From: DATAES01 sp963802415 | GTDB lineage: Bacteria; Actinomycetota; Acidimicrobiia; Acidimicrobiales; JACDCH01 | Assembly: GCA_963802415.1 (NCBI GenBank) | Contig: CAWDIH010000001.1 | Coordinates: 930,001-994,000, forward strand | DNA length: 64,000 nt | Reading direction: 5' to 3' | Shown: in pieces, positions 9,511-17,975 of the stretch | How the letters are laid out: each line of letters begins with the position of its first letter | Numbering within the stretch: position 1 is the first letter of the stretch | Position numbers and translations under genes: made by a program | The notes under the pieces: model-generated | What the model saw: only the letters and a program-made list of their open reading frames with translations | The model's database searches: none | What the model was told of the DNA's origin: nothing

Positions 9511-10286
9511 ATGAGCGAGCGCATCCAACGGCTGGTGTTCGGCGAAGTCGCTGAGGAGTACGAGCGGCATCGACCCGACTATCCGGGGGCGCTCATCGAC
9601 GAGCTGGTCATGATCGCGGGCGTCGGTCCGGGCGATCCGGCGCTCGAGATCGGTGCGGGCACCGGCAAGGCGACGCGTCACCTGCTTTGGCGCGGACTCG
9701 ACGTCACCGCGCTCGAGCCCGACCCTGCGATGGTCGCCGTCGCCAGGCGTCACGCGCCGGGCGCCACGTTCGTGACGTCCGGCTTCGAGGACTGGCCGCT
9801 GGTGCCCGATCACTTTGCGGTCGTCGTCGCCGCGCAGTCGTGGCATTGGGTCGACGACGAGATCGGTCCACGCAAAGCGGCCGAGGCCTTACGTCCGGGT
9901 GGCTGGATCACGCTGATGTGGAACCGGCCCGATCTCGACGCCTGCGCGTGGCACGACGATCTGCAACCGATCTACAAGCGGATCACGCCTGGAATGGAAC
10001 ACAACATCAGGAAGTCGTTCTCGAGCTCCCTTCCCCCGCGGTCGAGCATCTGCAGAAGGGCGGTTGGTTCGGAGCACCGATTCAGCGCCTGGTGCCGTGG
10101 CTCGCGCGCTACACGTCCGACGAGTACGTCGCGTTCCTCAACACGCACTCTGACAAGCGCATGTTGCCGAACGACCAACGGGCGGCGCTCTTCGACGCCA
10201 TCCGTGCATCACTCGACGACGCGGGCGGGGTGATCGAGCACCCCTACGTGGCGGAGTTGGTGGCCGCGCCTCGTCTCGACCGTTAG
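9511..10286 (+). CDS. Class I SAM-dependent methyltransferase, frameshifted
   Basis: Rossmann-fold methyltransferase. SAM-binding motif I is ALEIGAGTGKATRHLL, an acidic residue follows at ALEPDPAMV, and motif post-I to III is seen as AVVVAAQSWHWVDDE; the WHWVD stretch is typical of the ubiquinone/menaquinone or trans-aconitate-type group. A break near 10015 moves the C-terminal part (VVLELPSPAVEHLQK onward) into another frame. Total about 258 codons. ATG at 9511 is preceded by GGGGAGAC supplied by the 89-bp repeat. Substrate cannot be assigned. Confidence 0.82.
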
Positions 10287-10295
10287 AACGTTGCG

Positions 10296-10968
10296 GTGCG
10301 CACAACTCTCGCCAACGGCACCCCTGTCGAAGTTGCCCGTCCCGAGAGCGACCGACCGAGTCGCGGTCTCGTCGTGATCCCCGACATCGGCGGGCTTCGT
10401 CCGCTCTTCGACGACCTCGTCGCGAAGCTCGCTGCCGAGAACAGTTGGGCGGTCGCCGCCGTCGAACCGTTTCCGGGTCGGGAAGGGATGACGCTCGAGG
10501 AACGCATGAGCGCCATGGCGGCCCTCGAGGACGATCGTCAACTGGCGGACATCCTCGCGGCAGCCGATCTCCTCGGCGTCGAGCCCGTCGGCGTCATCGG
10601 CTTCTGCATGGGTGGGATGTACACGATGAAGGCGGCGTCGACCGGTCGCTTCGATCGTGCCGGGGCCTTCTACGGCATGATCCGTGTCCCCGACGCCTGG
10701 CACGGGCCGGGTCGAGCGCGACGCAGTCGAGATGCTCCGCGACGCCGGCACAGCAGAGCGGGTGCTGGCCATCATCGGCACGGCCGATCCGTACACGCCC
10801 GCGGCGGACGTCGACGCGCTCGAAGCGGCCGGAGCGACAATCACGCGCTACGAGGGCGCAGAGCATGGCTTCGTACACGATGCATCGCGTCCCGCGCACC
10901 GACCGGACGACGCCGCCGACGCGTGGCGGCGCGTCGTCGACTGGTTGTCGGTCGGGACGGGGAACTAG
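10296..10968 (+). CDS. Dienelactone hydrolase family protein, frameshifted
   Basis: Alpha/beta hydrolase of the dienelactone hydrolase family, about 224 codons. The nucleophile elbow is GFCMGG with Cys as nucleophile, the acid is in GTADPYTP and the histidine in GAEHGFVHD, the classic Cys-Asp-His arrangement. A frameshift near 10690-10720 splits it between the elbow and the acid. GTG start at 10296, 9 bases after the methyltransferase. It converges with the Crp-type regulator, overlapping its end by 4 bases. True substrate unknown. Confidence 0.82.
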
Positions 10969-11624
10969 CGCGCTCGCAACGAGAGTTGCGGGCGGTTCGT
11001 GATGCGGTAGCGGCGATCCGACTGCTCGATCCAACCGAGCCGCACGAACGCGGCGATGGCCTTGTTGACGCGCTCACGTGACGCTCCCACCATGCCGGCA
11101 AGCTCCTCCTGCGTCACCGGGAGCACGAACTCGTCGTCTTCGCCCGCAACCTCGAGCAGCCGCTTCGCGGTTCGGCCGGTGACGTCGAGGAACACCGAAT
11201 CGGCGAGTGCCGCATCCATGGCGCGGATGCGGCCCGAGAGCATGGCCACGACGCTCCACAGCAACATGGGTCGCGCCTCGTAGACCTCCTGCACGGGTGC
11301 GTACGGGATGGCGATCACATCGGACGGTTCGAGCGCTCGCGCTGCAGTCGACCGGCCGAGTCCGTCGAACAGCGGCATCTCCCCGAACACATCGCCGGCT
11401 TCCATCAAGGCGACGAGGGACTCCCGCCCGTCGGTCGACTTGTTGGCCAGCGCGATACGCCCGGACAGCACGACGAACAGCTCGTCGGGCTCGTCGTCTT
11501 CCAGGAACAGGACATCGCCGCGGCGCAGGTCGCGCCGCTCTGCTGCGTCGGCGATGCGGGCCAGCTCCTCCCGCTCGAGCTCCGCGAAGAGATCGACGCG
11601 GGTCAAGATCTCGGCGTCGGTCAT
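10965..11624 (-). CDS. Crp/Fnr-family transcriptional regulator
   Basis: 219-residue regulator with an N-terminal cyclic-nucleotide-binding beta barrel (EDDEPDELFVVLSGRIAL, phosphate-binding-cassette-like FGEMPLFDGLGRSTAARAL) and a C-terminal HTH_Crp winged helix (TQEELAGMVGASRERVNKAI). The FGE and R-T/S-A-A cassette argues for cAMP or cGMP binding as in GlxR/Rv3676. Intact. It is divergent from carD across a 113-base gap that should hold both promoters. Its regulon cannot be read from here. Confidence 0.9.
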   Translation of the reverse strand: MTDAEILTRVDLFAELEREELARIADAAERRDLRRGDVLFLEDDEPDELFVVLSGRIALANKSTDGRESLVALMEAGDVFGEMPLFDGLGRSTAARALEPSDVIAIPYAPVQEVYEARPMLLWSVVAMLSGRIRAMDAALADSVFLDVTGRTAKRLLEVAGEDDEFVLPVTQEELAGMVGASRERVNKAIAAFVRLGWIEQSDRRYRITNRPQLSLRAR

Positions 11625-11667
11625 CCGCGCAATGTAGATGCCCGCACACCGTCACGTCGTCACGGGG

Positions 11668-11696
11668 TTGTGCGGTCAACAGGCCTTTCCTACCCT
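11668..11696 (+). promoter_or_regulatory. Likely sigma-70-type promoter of carD
   Basis: TTGTGC at 11668-11673 and TACCCT at 11691-11696 are separated by 17 bases, a good match to actinobacterial -35 and -10 boxes (TTGNNN, TANNNT). It lies 42 bases before the carD ATG, in the gap between the divergent crp-type gene and carD. Assigned by pattern only. Confidence 0.45.
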
Positions 11697-11737
11697 GTGG
11701 GGCCGGCCCTCCTGTACGTTGCGATCCCTGGAGCGAG

Positions 11738-12223
11738 ATGACGACGTTCGACGTCGGCGACAAGGTCGTCTATCCGCATCACGGTGCGGCGGTCATCGAG
11801 AAGCGGGAGAAGCGGCCGTCGCCTTCAGGCGAGCAACGGGAGTATCTCGTTCTTCGGTTGGCGTACGGCGACTTGACGCTGATGGTCCCCGCGGACAACA
11901 CAGACTCCGTCGGATTGCGTGAAGTCATCAACGACGAAGAGGTCGAGGAAGTGTTCGCGGTCCTTCGAAAGAAGGAAGCGCGCATGCCGACCAACTGGTC
12001 TCGCCGGTTCAAGAACCATGTGGAGAAGCTGAAGTCCGGCGACATCTACCAGGTCGCCGAAGTCGTGCGGAACCTGTCGTTGCGCGAGAACGAGAAGGGT
12101 TTGTCCGCCGGCGAGAAGCGGATGCTCGCCAAGGCCAGGCAGATCCTCGTGTCCGAGCTCACGTTCGCCATCAACGTGAACGAGGAAGAGGCCGAGAAGA
12201 AGCTCGACGAAGCGCTCCGATGA
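11738..12223 (+). CDS. carD: RNA polymerase-binding transcription factor CarD
   Basis: 161 residues. The N-terminal RNA-polymerase-interacting domain (FDVGDKVVYPHHGAAVIE) binds the beta lobe, and the helical C-terminal domain with the wedge tryptophan in MPTNWSRRFK contacts the upstream edge of the transcription bubble. It stabilises open complexes at many promoters in Actinobacteria. ATG at 11738 gives the canonical start MTTFDVGDKV. The carD-ispD-ispF order downstream is the standard actinobacterial arrangement. Intact. Confidence 0.96.
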   Translation: MTTFDVGDKVVYPHHGAAVIEKREKRPSPSGEQREYLVLRLAYGDLTLMVPADNTDSVGLREVINDEEVEEVFAVLRKKEARMPTNWSRRFKNHVEKLKSGDIYQVAEVVRNLSLRENEKGLSAGEKRMLAKARQILVSELTFAINVNEEEAEKKLDEALR

Positions 12224-12288
12224 CGCAGAGCGCGAGCCGATAGGTGGCAGACGCCCGAGTCGCCGGCCATCAAAGAGCGCTCTGCGCC

Positions 12289-12313
12289 GTGGCGCCGGCT
12301 GTGCCGGCGCCAC
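12289..12313 (+). terminator. Hairpin terminator after carD
   Basis: GTGGCGCCGG, a 5-base loop CTGTG, then CCGGCGCCAC: a perfect 10-bp stem in the carD-ispD gap. No T-tract follows, as is common for actinobacterial terminators. It ends 10 bases before the ispD start, so it may attenuate rather than fully stop transcription. Confidence 0.6.
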
Positions 12314-12322
12314 ACAGACACT

Positions 12323-12994
12323 GTGTTGTCGGAGAGGACTCGCCCATCGGCTCGCCCTCTCAGTGCGGAGCCTGACCTGACGGTCTGGACGGTCGTCGTC
12401 GCTGCCGGGTCGGGCGAGCGTTTCGGTCAGCGCAAGCAATACGAGTCGTTGGGGGAGCGGCGCGTCCTCGACTGGTCGCTCGTGACCGCGGCCGAGATGA
12501 CCGCCGGGGTCGTCGTCGTCGTGCCCAAGGAGCTCGCAGACCGGGCGGAGCCGCTTGCCGACGCGACGGTGGCGGGCGGCTCGACGAGGTCGGCTTCCGT
12601 GCGGGCGGGGCTGGCGGCGGTGCCGGCGGCCGCGACCCACGTGCTGGTCCACGATGCTGCCCGCCCGGTGCCGCTGCCGAACGTGTGGCAACGGGTGCTG
12701 CGCGCGCTGGCCGACGGCGCCGAAGTCGTGGTACCGGTCGTGGCCGTCACCGACACGTTGCGCGAGCGAGAAGGCGGCACGGTCGACCGCTCGCGATTCG
12801 TCGCCGTACAGACGCCGCAAGGGTTTCGGATCGACGTGCTGCAGCGGGCTCACGAGCAGGAGACGGACGCGACGGACGATGCGTCGCTGGCAGAGGCAGC
12901 TGGCGCGAAAGTGAGCACCGTGGACGGCGATCCTCGCAACCTCAAGATCACCGAGCCGTGGCACCTCGCGATCGCGGAGCTCTTGATCCCGTGA
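12323..12994 (+). CDS. ispD: 2-C-methyl-D-erythritol 4-phosphate cytidylyltransferase IspD
   Basis: Third step of the MEP isoprenoid pathway: MEP plus CTP to CDP-ME. The nucleotide-binding loop VVAAGSGERFG, the SRXXSV-type RSASVRAGL, the HDAARP motif (VHDAARPVP) and the C-terminal TDDASLAE are all present. 223 codons, normal. A TTG at 12323 is the first usable start in frame; the conserved part begins about 20 residues later, so the true start is uncertain. It overlaps ispF by one base (TGATG), implying translational coupling. Confidence 0.94.
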   Translation: MLSERTRPSARPLSAEPDLTVWTVVVAAGSGERFGQRKQYESLGERRVLDWSLVTAAEMTAGVVVVVPKELADRAEPLADATVAGGSTRSASVRAGLAAVPAAATHVLVHDAARPVPLPNVWQRVLRALADGAEVVVPVVAVTDTLREREGGTVDRSRFVAVQTPQGFRIDVLQRAHEQETDATDDASLAEAAGAKVSTVDGDPRNLKITEPWHLAIAELLIP

Positions 12995-13467
12995 TGCGCG
13001 TGGGACTCGGTATCGACGTGCACACGTTCGCATCCGACGACGATCCGCGAACGCTCGTCTTGGGCGGGGTCGTGTTCGAGAGTGGGCGTGGTCTGCGCGG
13101 GCACAGTGACGCCGATGTCGTCGCGCACGCGTGTTGCGACGCACTGCTGGGCGCCGCTGGTCTCGGGGACATCGGTCTCCACTTTCCCGACACCGACGAG
13201 CGTTGGCGCGGCGCAGACAGCATCACGTTGCTCGAAGAGGTTGCGGCCATGGTGCGCGGCGCGGGGTGGGAGCCTGTGAACATCGACTGCTCAGTGGTAT
13301 GCGAGACGCCGAAGCTGGCGCCGAATCGTGCCGCGATGTGCAAGCGCCTGTCCGAGGCAATCGGCGCGGACGTCAGCGTGAAGGCAACGCGGCCCGAACA
13401 CCTAGGCGCACTCGGACGGGAGGAGGGGATTGCATGCCTCGCGGTGGCTCTCGTCGATCGTCCGTAG
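12994..13467 (+). CDS. ispF: 2-C-methyl-D-erythritol 2,4-cyclodiphosphate synthase IspF
   Basis: Fifth step of the MEP pathway: cyclises CDP-ME 2-phosphate to MEcPP with release of CMP. Zinc ligands are in GIDVH (Asp, His) and in RGHSDADVVAHA; the FPDTDERWRGADS loop and the C-terminal KATRPEHLGALGREEGIA are typical. 157 residues, full length, intact. The ATG at 12994 shares its A with the ispD stop; an in-frame GTG directly before it is an alternative. The last 34 bases overlap the start of rlmB. Confidence 0.96.
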   Translation: MRVGLGIDVHTFASDDDPRTLVLGGVVFESGRGLRGHSDADVVAHACCDALLGAAGLGDIGLHFPDTDERWRGADSITLLEEVAAMVRGAGWEPVNIDCSVVCETPKLAPNRAAMCKRLSEAIGADVSVKATRPEHLGALGREEGIACLAVALVDRP

Positions 13468-14342
13468 GGCGCTCGAAACCTCCCGCCCGCCGTACTGGCG
13501 TTCGGAAAGGCCCTCCAGGGGCCGAATCGAACGCACGCACGAGGGGGGACGAGCGCCGGGGGCTCGGCGGGGACCAGGTCGAGGGCCGCCAAGCTGTTCG
13601 CGAGTTGCTGCTCGCGGGTCGCCGGCGAGTGCGCGAGCTCTGGATCGTCTCCGGTGAGCGGTCCCAGCGCGGGCCGTTGCACGACGTCGCGGAACTGGCA
13701 CAAGAGCTGCGCGTCCCGATCAAGTACGTATCGCAGGGCAAGCTCGACGGTGCCGCTCGCAGCGAGGCGCCCCAAGGAGTACTCGCACGATGCGCGCCGT
13801 TGCCCGAGGCCGATCTCGCCGAGCTCGCCGAGCCCGTCAACGGTGAGCCGCCGTTCCTGATTGCCCTCGACGGTGTCACCGACCCTGGCAACTTCGGCGC
13901 GTTGTTGCGAGTGGCCGAGTGTTGCGGTGCGACGGGTGTGGTCGTGCCGCGGCACCGTTCCGTGCACGTGACCCCGACGGTGGCCAAGGCCGCTGCGGGC
14001 GCCATCGAACACCTGCCGATCGCGGTGGTCGGCGGCTTGCCGGCTGCGCTCGACCGGCTCGCAAAGCTCGGAGTGTGGACCGTCGGACTCGACAGCGGCG
14101 GGTCCGAGCGCATCGACCGACTCGGTCTTGCGGATCAGCCCGTCGTCCTCGTGCTCGGTGCGGAAGGTCGCGGACTGTCGCCGCTCGTGCGCCGGCGGTG
14201 TGAGGTGGTCGTGGCGATCCCGTTGCGCGGCCGGCTGGGCTCGCTGAACGTCGCAGCCGCCGGTGCGATCGCGTGTTTCGAGGTGGCCCGCCGGCGCCTC
14301 GACGCACGGGAGCCCGAGGCCGGAGTCGAACCGACGACCTGA
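13434..14342 (+). CDS. rlmB: 23S rRNA (guanosine-2'-O-)-methyltransferase RlmB / SpoU family
   Basis: SPOUT methyltransferase that 2'-O-methylates a guanosine in 23S rRNA. A basic N-terminal tail (about 45 residues), a substrate-binding domain (VEGRQAVRELLLAGRRRVRE) and the knotted catalytic domain with motif 1 DGVTDPGNFGALLR, motif 2 VLGAEGRGLS and motif 3 IPLRGRLGSLNVA. ATG at 13434 follows a strong GGAGGAGGGG and overlaps ispF. The last residues (EAGVEPTT) are read from the tRNA-Thr-derived repeat at 14309-14355, so the natural C-terminus is altered or has always read into the tRNA. Confidence 0.93.
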   Translation: MPRGGSRRSSVGRSKPPARRTGVRKGPPGAESNARTRGDERRGLGGDQVEGRQAVRELLLAGRRRVRELWIVSGERSQRGPLHDVAELAQELRVPIKYVSQGKLDGAARSEAPQGVLARCAPLPEADLAELAEPVNGEPPFLIALDGVTDPGNFGALLRVAECCGATGVVVPRHRSVHVTPTVAKAAAGAIEHLPIAVVGGLPAALDRLAKLGVWTVGLDSGGSERIDRLGLADQPVVLVLGAEGRGLSPLVRRRCEVVVAIPLRGRLGSLNVAAAGAIACFEVARRRLDAREPEAGVEPTT

Positions 14343-14355
14343 CCCTTACAAGGCG
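14309..14355 (-). other. Attachment-site-like copy of the 3' half of tRNA-Thr (distal att)
   Basis: 47 bases matching 17821-17867, the anticodon-loop-to-acceptor part of tRNA-Thr, with three mismatches and the same orientation. The D-arm and 5' acceptor strand are missing, so it is not a functional tRNA. Its position at the far end of a gene-poor, pseudogene-rich segment, with an integrase remnant at the other end, is the signature of a tRNA-targeting integrative element. Confidence 0.75.
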
Positions 14356-15159
14356 TGATCCGGCTGGGACGTCACGTGTCGCCTGGTGACGCGCGGTCTG
14401 CAAGAGCGCAGGTCACGGGGCCCGCGAGCACCGCCCCTGTTCCGTCCGGATTCGTTGCGTGACGGCTGCTGATGTCACGTGCGTTGGCAGAATGTTTGCA
14501 CCGAAATGCCCCAGTGGAGGACCACGGAAGGAAGGTGGCGCTAACGGCACTTTTCGCGATGGTCAGGCACGGTGAGCATTGGAGGCCCGTATCACCCGAG
14601 TTCTACGATGGCTCTCCACGCGAGGGTTGCTCACGCTCTCCGCGCCGCCAACCCCGTAGTCGAGGAGCGGGGCAACCCGCGTCATGCACGGAGCGGCATG
14701 CATCTGAGCGCGCCGTCAAGTTTGAACGCTGGGAGGTTGGGGCATCGATGAGGCTGGGACCAACCCCCAGCCGTCCCCCGTTGTCGGACGTCTCGCTCCC
14801 GGTGTGGCCGTGATCGGCGGGGCGTCCGGCGATTGCGACTGTCGGCTTTCGGGGCGGGTGTTTCATCAACGTGGTGGACCTCTGTCGTTGGGGAGTCTCG
14901 GGCAAAATGGGGTGACCCTAGAGGACACGACGTTTGCCCGACTCAGTGACTCTGCTGGCGTTCGCTTGCCTTGTCCGCGGGCCGCCAGCAGGGTTCTGCC
15001 CCTCCGGAGTTCACGGTGGTCCGAAGGCGCGCAGAGACGCCACATCCCGGACCAGCGTCTAGGCGCGGTGAAGAAGTGCCAGTGGTCAAGCGAACGACGC
15101 CTTGAAGAAGGCTGTCGGCGAGCGGCGGCGCAGGACGACATGCCCGGTGGCGACCATAG
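14356..15159. other. About 800 bases without a supportable gene
   Basis: Open frames on both strands here (for example 14472-14813 plus and 14603-14905 minus) show no recognisable motif, no hydrophobic pattern and no good ribosome-binding site. The base composition is a little less GC-biased than the flanks. It is the left part of the decayed element. Confidence 0.5.
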
Positions 15160-15480
15160 GTGTCGACTGGGCGACGCATTGCAGTCACCGATTTCGTGTC
15201 GGAGATCAAGTGGACGGGAGGGCAGATCAAGCCGGGCGAGTTCGACACGTTCTCCGTCTCGGTGGGCACCCTGCCTTACAACGTGGACTCACTCGCGTTC
15301 CCGGCCGTGCAGACTTACGACAACGGTCAGATGGTGTCGTGGATCGATCCAGCCGTCGAGGGTCAGCCCGAACCTGAGCATCCCGCACCCGTTCTCCATC
15401 TGACCGCGGCCGCGGACACCGGGTCAGGCAGCTGGACGAGCGCAACGATCCCGATGATGAGACGATCGCGCCGACGATGA
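15160..15480 (+). pseudogene. YcnI-like (DUF1775) domain fragment
   Basis: The translation contains IKWTGGQIKPGEFDTFSVS, then SLAFPAVQTYDNGQMVSWID and EPEHPAPVLHLT, the conserved C-terminal two thirds of the YcnI domain found in secreted, copper-linked proteins. The signal peptide and N-terminal strands (AHV start) are absent upstream. After HLTAAADT the frame runs into unrelated residues. A membrane-anchor-like sequence of the sort that ends YcnI proteins (KKESNNGLAIAALIVGAI) is readable on the opposite strand at about 15440-15530, across the palindrome CCGCGGCCGCGG near 15404-15415. The gene is therefore broken and probably rearranged. Confidence 0.6.
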
Positions 15481-15625
15481 GCGCGGCGATGGCGAGCCCA
15501 TTGTTCGACTCCTTCTTCACCACCGTCGCCGACATGGGCCGGAGTGCTCGCGGACGACGACGATGACGACGTCTCGGTGGACGCGGAAGCCCCGCCTCAA
15601 CCTGAGCAAACCTTGGGCTAGGAAC

Positions 15626-15868
15626 TCACGGCGCCGGGCTGCACGGCATCTCCATCTGCATCCCACTGTCCCAACACAGCGACCCGGGCTGCTTGGACGC
15701 GGGCTTCCTGCTCGGCTGCACGACAAGCAGCAGGACAACGATCAGAACCACGATGACGCAGCCCGCCATCGCCAGCGAGAACCAGACGATGCCTGCTCGC
15801 ACCTCAGGATCCTGCAGATCCGAGCCATCCGGGGACGGGTCTTCACCAAGTTCAGTCACGACTGGCAT
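15626..15868 (-). CDS. Small single-pass membrane protein
   Basis: 80 residues: an acidic N-terminus (ELGEDPSPDGSDLQDPE), one strong transmembrane helix (CVIVVLIVVLLLVVQ) and a short polar C-terminus with two Cys. No family recognised. The pattern of a hydrophobic helix after a charged start supports a real protein, but it sits in a decayed element and has no neighbour that explains its role. Confidence 0.45.
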   Translation of the reverse strand: MPVVTELGEDPSPDGSDLQDPEVRAGIVWFSLAMAGCVIVVLIVVLLLVVQPSRKPASKQPGSLCWDSGMQMEMPCSPAP

Positions 15869-15959
15869 TATCGGTCAAAGTCCGGTCTCGCTGTCAGCGG
15901 CGGGATTGCCGGATGTGAGCGGCGCGAAGGGCACGTACAAGATTTCGTGATCCGGCGCC

Positions 15960-16686
15960 GTGGAACACAGGAGCTGTCTGCACGGGCCCGCGTTGCGGAA
16001 TCTGGCCGTGGTCATTCCTTTCTGCGCGCTCTTCCTGATGGTTGATCTCGCCTTCTTCGTCGCGACACTGTTCAAGATCCCGGAGGGCGGGTGGTTCCCG
16101 CTGCTCGTCGCGTCTGCGGTGTTCTCGGTTCTCACGACGTGGCGGACCGGGCGCCGCTTGATTCAGGAGCGGTTGCTCCGCGGTGGGCTGCCGATCGAGC
16201 GCTTCGTCGCCAGCTTGTCGCGCGAACCGCCGCTGCGCACTCCCGGAACGGGCGCATACCTCTTCGCGACCGCCGGCACGACGCCACCGGCGCTGCTCGC
16301 CACCCTTCGCCACCACGACGCGTTGCACGAGCAGATCCTTCTGATCGCCATCGTGACGGAGAAGCGACCGGCAGTACCGCCCGCGCAACGGGAGCGGATC
16401 ACCGACTTAGGGCTCGGCTTCTACCAGGTCGTGTTGCACTATGGCTTCATGGAGGTGCCCGACGTGCCGGGCGCGCTCGCCGAACACGTCGCCGGGGAGC
16501 TCGGAACCGACTTGTCGACGATCAGCTACTTCGTCGGCCGAGAGTCCGTGCGAATCACGGCCAGGCCCGGCATGGCCAGATCGCGTGAGAACCTTTTCGC
16601 GGCGATGTCACGCAACTAGCGCAGCGAACTATTTCAAGCTCCCTCTCGAACAGACGCTCGAGCAGAGTCTCGGAGTCGAGCTCTGA
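15960..16686 (+). pseudogene. kup: Truncated Kup potassium transporter (C-terminal part)
   Basis: Homology to the KUP/HAK/KT potassium uptake family begins near 16004 with the last membrane helices (FLMVDLAFFVATLFKIPEGG, WFPLLVASAVFSVLTTWRTG) and runs through the cytoplasmic domain (TPGTGAYLFAT, LGFYQVVLHYGFMEVPDVP, YFVGRESV). The first roughly 400 residues, including the potassium pathway, are missing. Near 16615 a frameshift separates MSRN from the true C-terminus AANYFKLPLEQTLEQ ending at 16686. A protein from this remnant could not transport potassium. Confidence 0.85.
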
Positions 16687-16692
16687 CCTGTC

Positions 16693-17013
16693 TCACGCGT
16701 GGCCAACCGCGACCTGATATCGCCTCAGTGCAATGACGCACCAGATCGCCTCGACCACACCGAACGGCCACGCCCCCGACAGAAACCCGTAGCTCGACGA
16801 CAGCAGACATCCGAGCGCGAAGCCGAGGATGTAGCGGTCGTCGCGCCGCTCGAGTGCGTACATCGTCATCATGAACGAAACGGCGAGCACGCCGTAGAGC
16901 GTGACCACCGTACGAGTGCAGCAGGACGTGCGATGACTCCGCAAGATCGCACCCGCGCAACCTGCGTAGACGACTGCGAAGAATGGCCCGGCAGCAATGC
17001 GTTCGACGGTCAA
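16693..17013 (-). CDS. Small integral membrane protein
   Basis: 106 residues with about four hydrophobic segments (FFAVVYAGCAGAIL, VVTLYGVLAVSFMMTMYAL, YILGFALGCLLSSSYGFL, FGVVEAIWCVIALRRYQ). The ending PFGVVEAIWCVIALRRY recalls a widespread group of small membrane proteins of unknown role. It is intact and lies in the decayed element next to the kup remnant, on the opposite strand. Confidence 0.55.
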   Translation of the reverse strand: MTVERIAAGPFFAVVYAGCAGAILRSHRTSCCTRTVVTLYGVLAVSFMMTMYALERRDDRYILGFALGCLLSSSYGFLSGAWPFGVVEAIWCVIALRRYQVAVGHA

Positions 17014-17070
17014 CTCATCAGCCGGCTCGTCGATGGTCGACGCGCCGAGGCCGCGGCTATCGGAGTCGAG

Positions 17071-17511
17071 TCACTCGATGGGAACTCGACCGGTGACTTT
17101 CACTCTCGCTTGATCGGTGTGAAGAAGGAATCTGCCGCGTCCACCTGAGACGGCCACGACCACATCGGCATCGCGCCATCGAGTGAGCGCCGCGATTGCC
17201 GCGATGCTCGAGGGCCCCAAGAGCCAGATGACGTCCTCACCGCCGGATGGCGCGTCAAGCTCCTTGCGCAGCTCGATCAGCATCTCGTCCCCGACGTCCA
17301 CGACGCCACCAACGCGGACCCGAGCTAGTGCGATCGTGTGGATGTCCCCGTACGACGGCGAAGGTCGCGTCGCGGCCAGACGCCCCCTCGTTGCTTGGCT
17401 CACGACAGAACGTCCGAGCAGCCAGAACGCTGCGAGCCCCGCCACCGCTCCCACACAGATGATCACCACGATCATCATTGACTCGAGTGGTGCCACGGCA
17501 CTCGACTGCAT
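17071..17511 (-). CDS. Hypothetical membrane-anchored protein
   Basis: 146 residues: one N-terminal helix (MIVVIICVGAVAGLAAFWLL) and a soluble domain rich in hydrophobic strands (DVIWLLGPSSIAAIAALTRW, DADVVVAVSGGRGRFLLH). The soluble part has a GG-rich turn but no recognised active site. No family could be named. It belongs to the decayed element. Confidence 0.45.
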   Translation of the reverse strand: MQSSAVAPLESMMIVVIICVGAVAGLAAFWLLGRSVVSQATRGRLAATRPSPSYGDIHTIALARVRVGGVVDVGDEMLIELRKELDAPSGGEDVIWLLGPSSIAAIAALTRWRDADVVVAVSGGRGRFLLHTDQARVKVTGRVPIE

Positions 17512-17607
17512 GACTAGGGATTACGCCATGACACGCCGCGCGTGGAAGCCCGCTCTGCGAACCCTTAACGCCGCGGCGTGATTCTTCGCGACTCCTTTAC
17601 GTGTCGA

Positions 17608-17817
17608 TCACATCAGCCCCGTGAGCCACATGGCCGGGCGAGGGTCGGCGGCGATGGCGTCGACGAGCAACCATTGTGCCTGTTCGATCGAGAAGCTCTT
17701 GCGCCGCTTCACCGGCCTCCCTGCGGCCAGTAAGACCTCCGCTACGGGATTGGTCTTGATCATCCGTTGTCGCTGCGCGAACTGGCATGCCTGGGTGAGG
17801 TAGCCCCACCTGGTCAC
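17608..17817 (-). pseudogene. Tyrosine recombinase (phage-type integrase) remnant
   Basis: 69 residues that match the end of the core-binding domain and the start of the catalytic domain of tyrosine integrases: WGYLTQACQFAQRQRMIKTN, PVAEV, then KRRKSFSIEQAQWLLVDAI and MWLTGLM, after which the frame stops. In intact members the last motif continues into the LGLRxGE(A/L) stretch with the first catalytic Arg, which is missing here with all other catalytic residues. It lies 3 bases from the 3' end of tRNA-Thr, the usual place for the integrase of a tRNA-targeting element. Confidence 0.7.
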
Positions 17818-17819
17818 GG

Positions 17820-17896
17820 TGGAGCCCGAGGTCGGACTCGAACCGACGACCTGACGCTTACAAGGCGCCTGCTCTGACCAGCTGAGCTACTCGGGC
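17820..17896 (-). tRNA. tRNA-Thr (anticodon TGT)
   Basis: On the minus strand, GCCCGAG pairs with CTCGGGC as acceptor stem; the D-arm GCTC...GAGC, anticodon stem GGCGC/GCGTC with loop CTTGTAA (anticodon TGT) and T-arm GTCGG-TTCGAGT-CCGAC all form. Discriminator T and an encoded CCA follow. All arms are intact, so the integration event restored the tRNA. Confidence 0.93.
17821..17867 (-). other. Proximal attachment-site-like repeat within tRNA-Thr
   Basis: The 3' 47 bases of tRNA-Thr including the encoded CC(A) that are repeated at 14309-14355 with three mismatches. Together they bracket 3.5 kb that contains the integrase remnant, so they are interpreted as the two att sites. Confidence 0.7.
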
Positions 17897-17975
17897 CGGA
17901 GCGCCGAGCGTAATTGGCGCCAGGTCACCTGGAGGGTGCTTGATTCGCGTAGGTCGGCGGGGCAGCCTGACAGGA

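Noticed and set aside
14309..14355. Second tRNA-Thr gene
   Set aside because: Only the 3' half is present; no D-arm and no 5' acceptor strand.
14472..14905. Small open frames on both strands in the left part of the decayed element
   Set aside because: No homology, hydrophobic pattern or ribosome-binding site; listed as a gene-free stretch.
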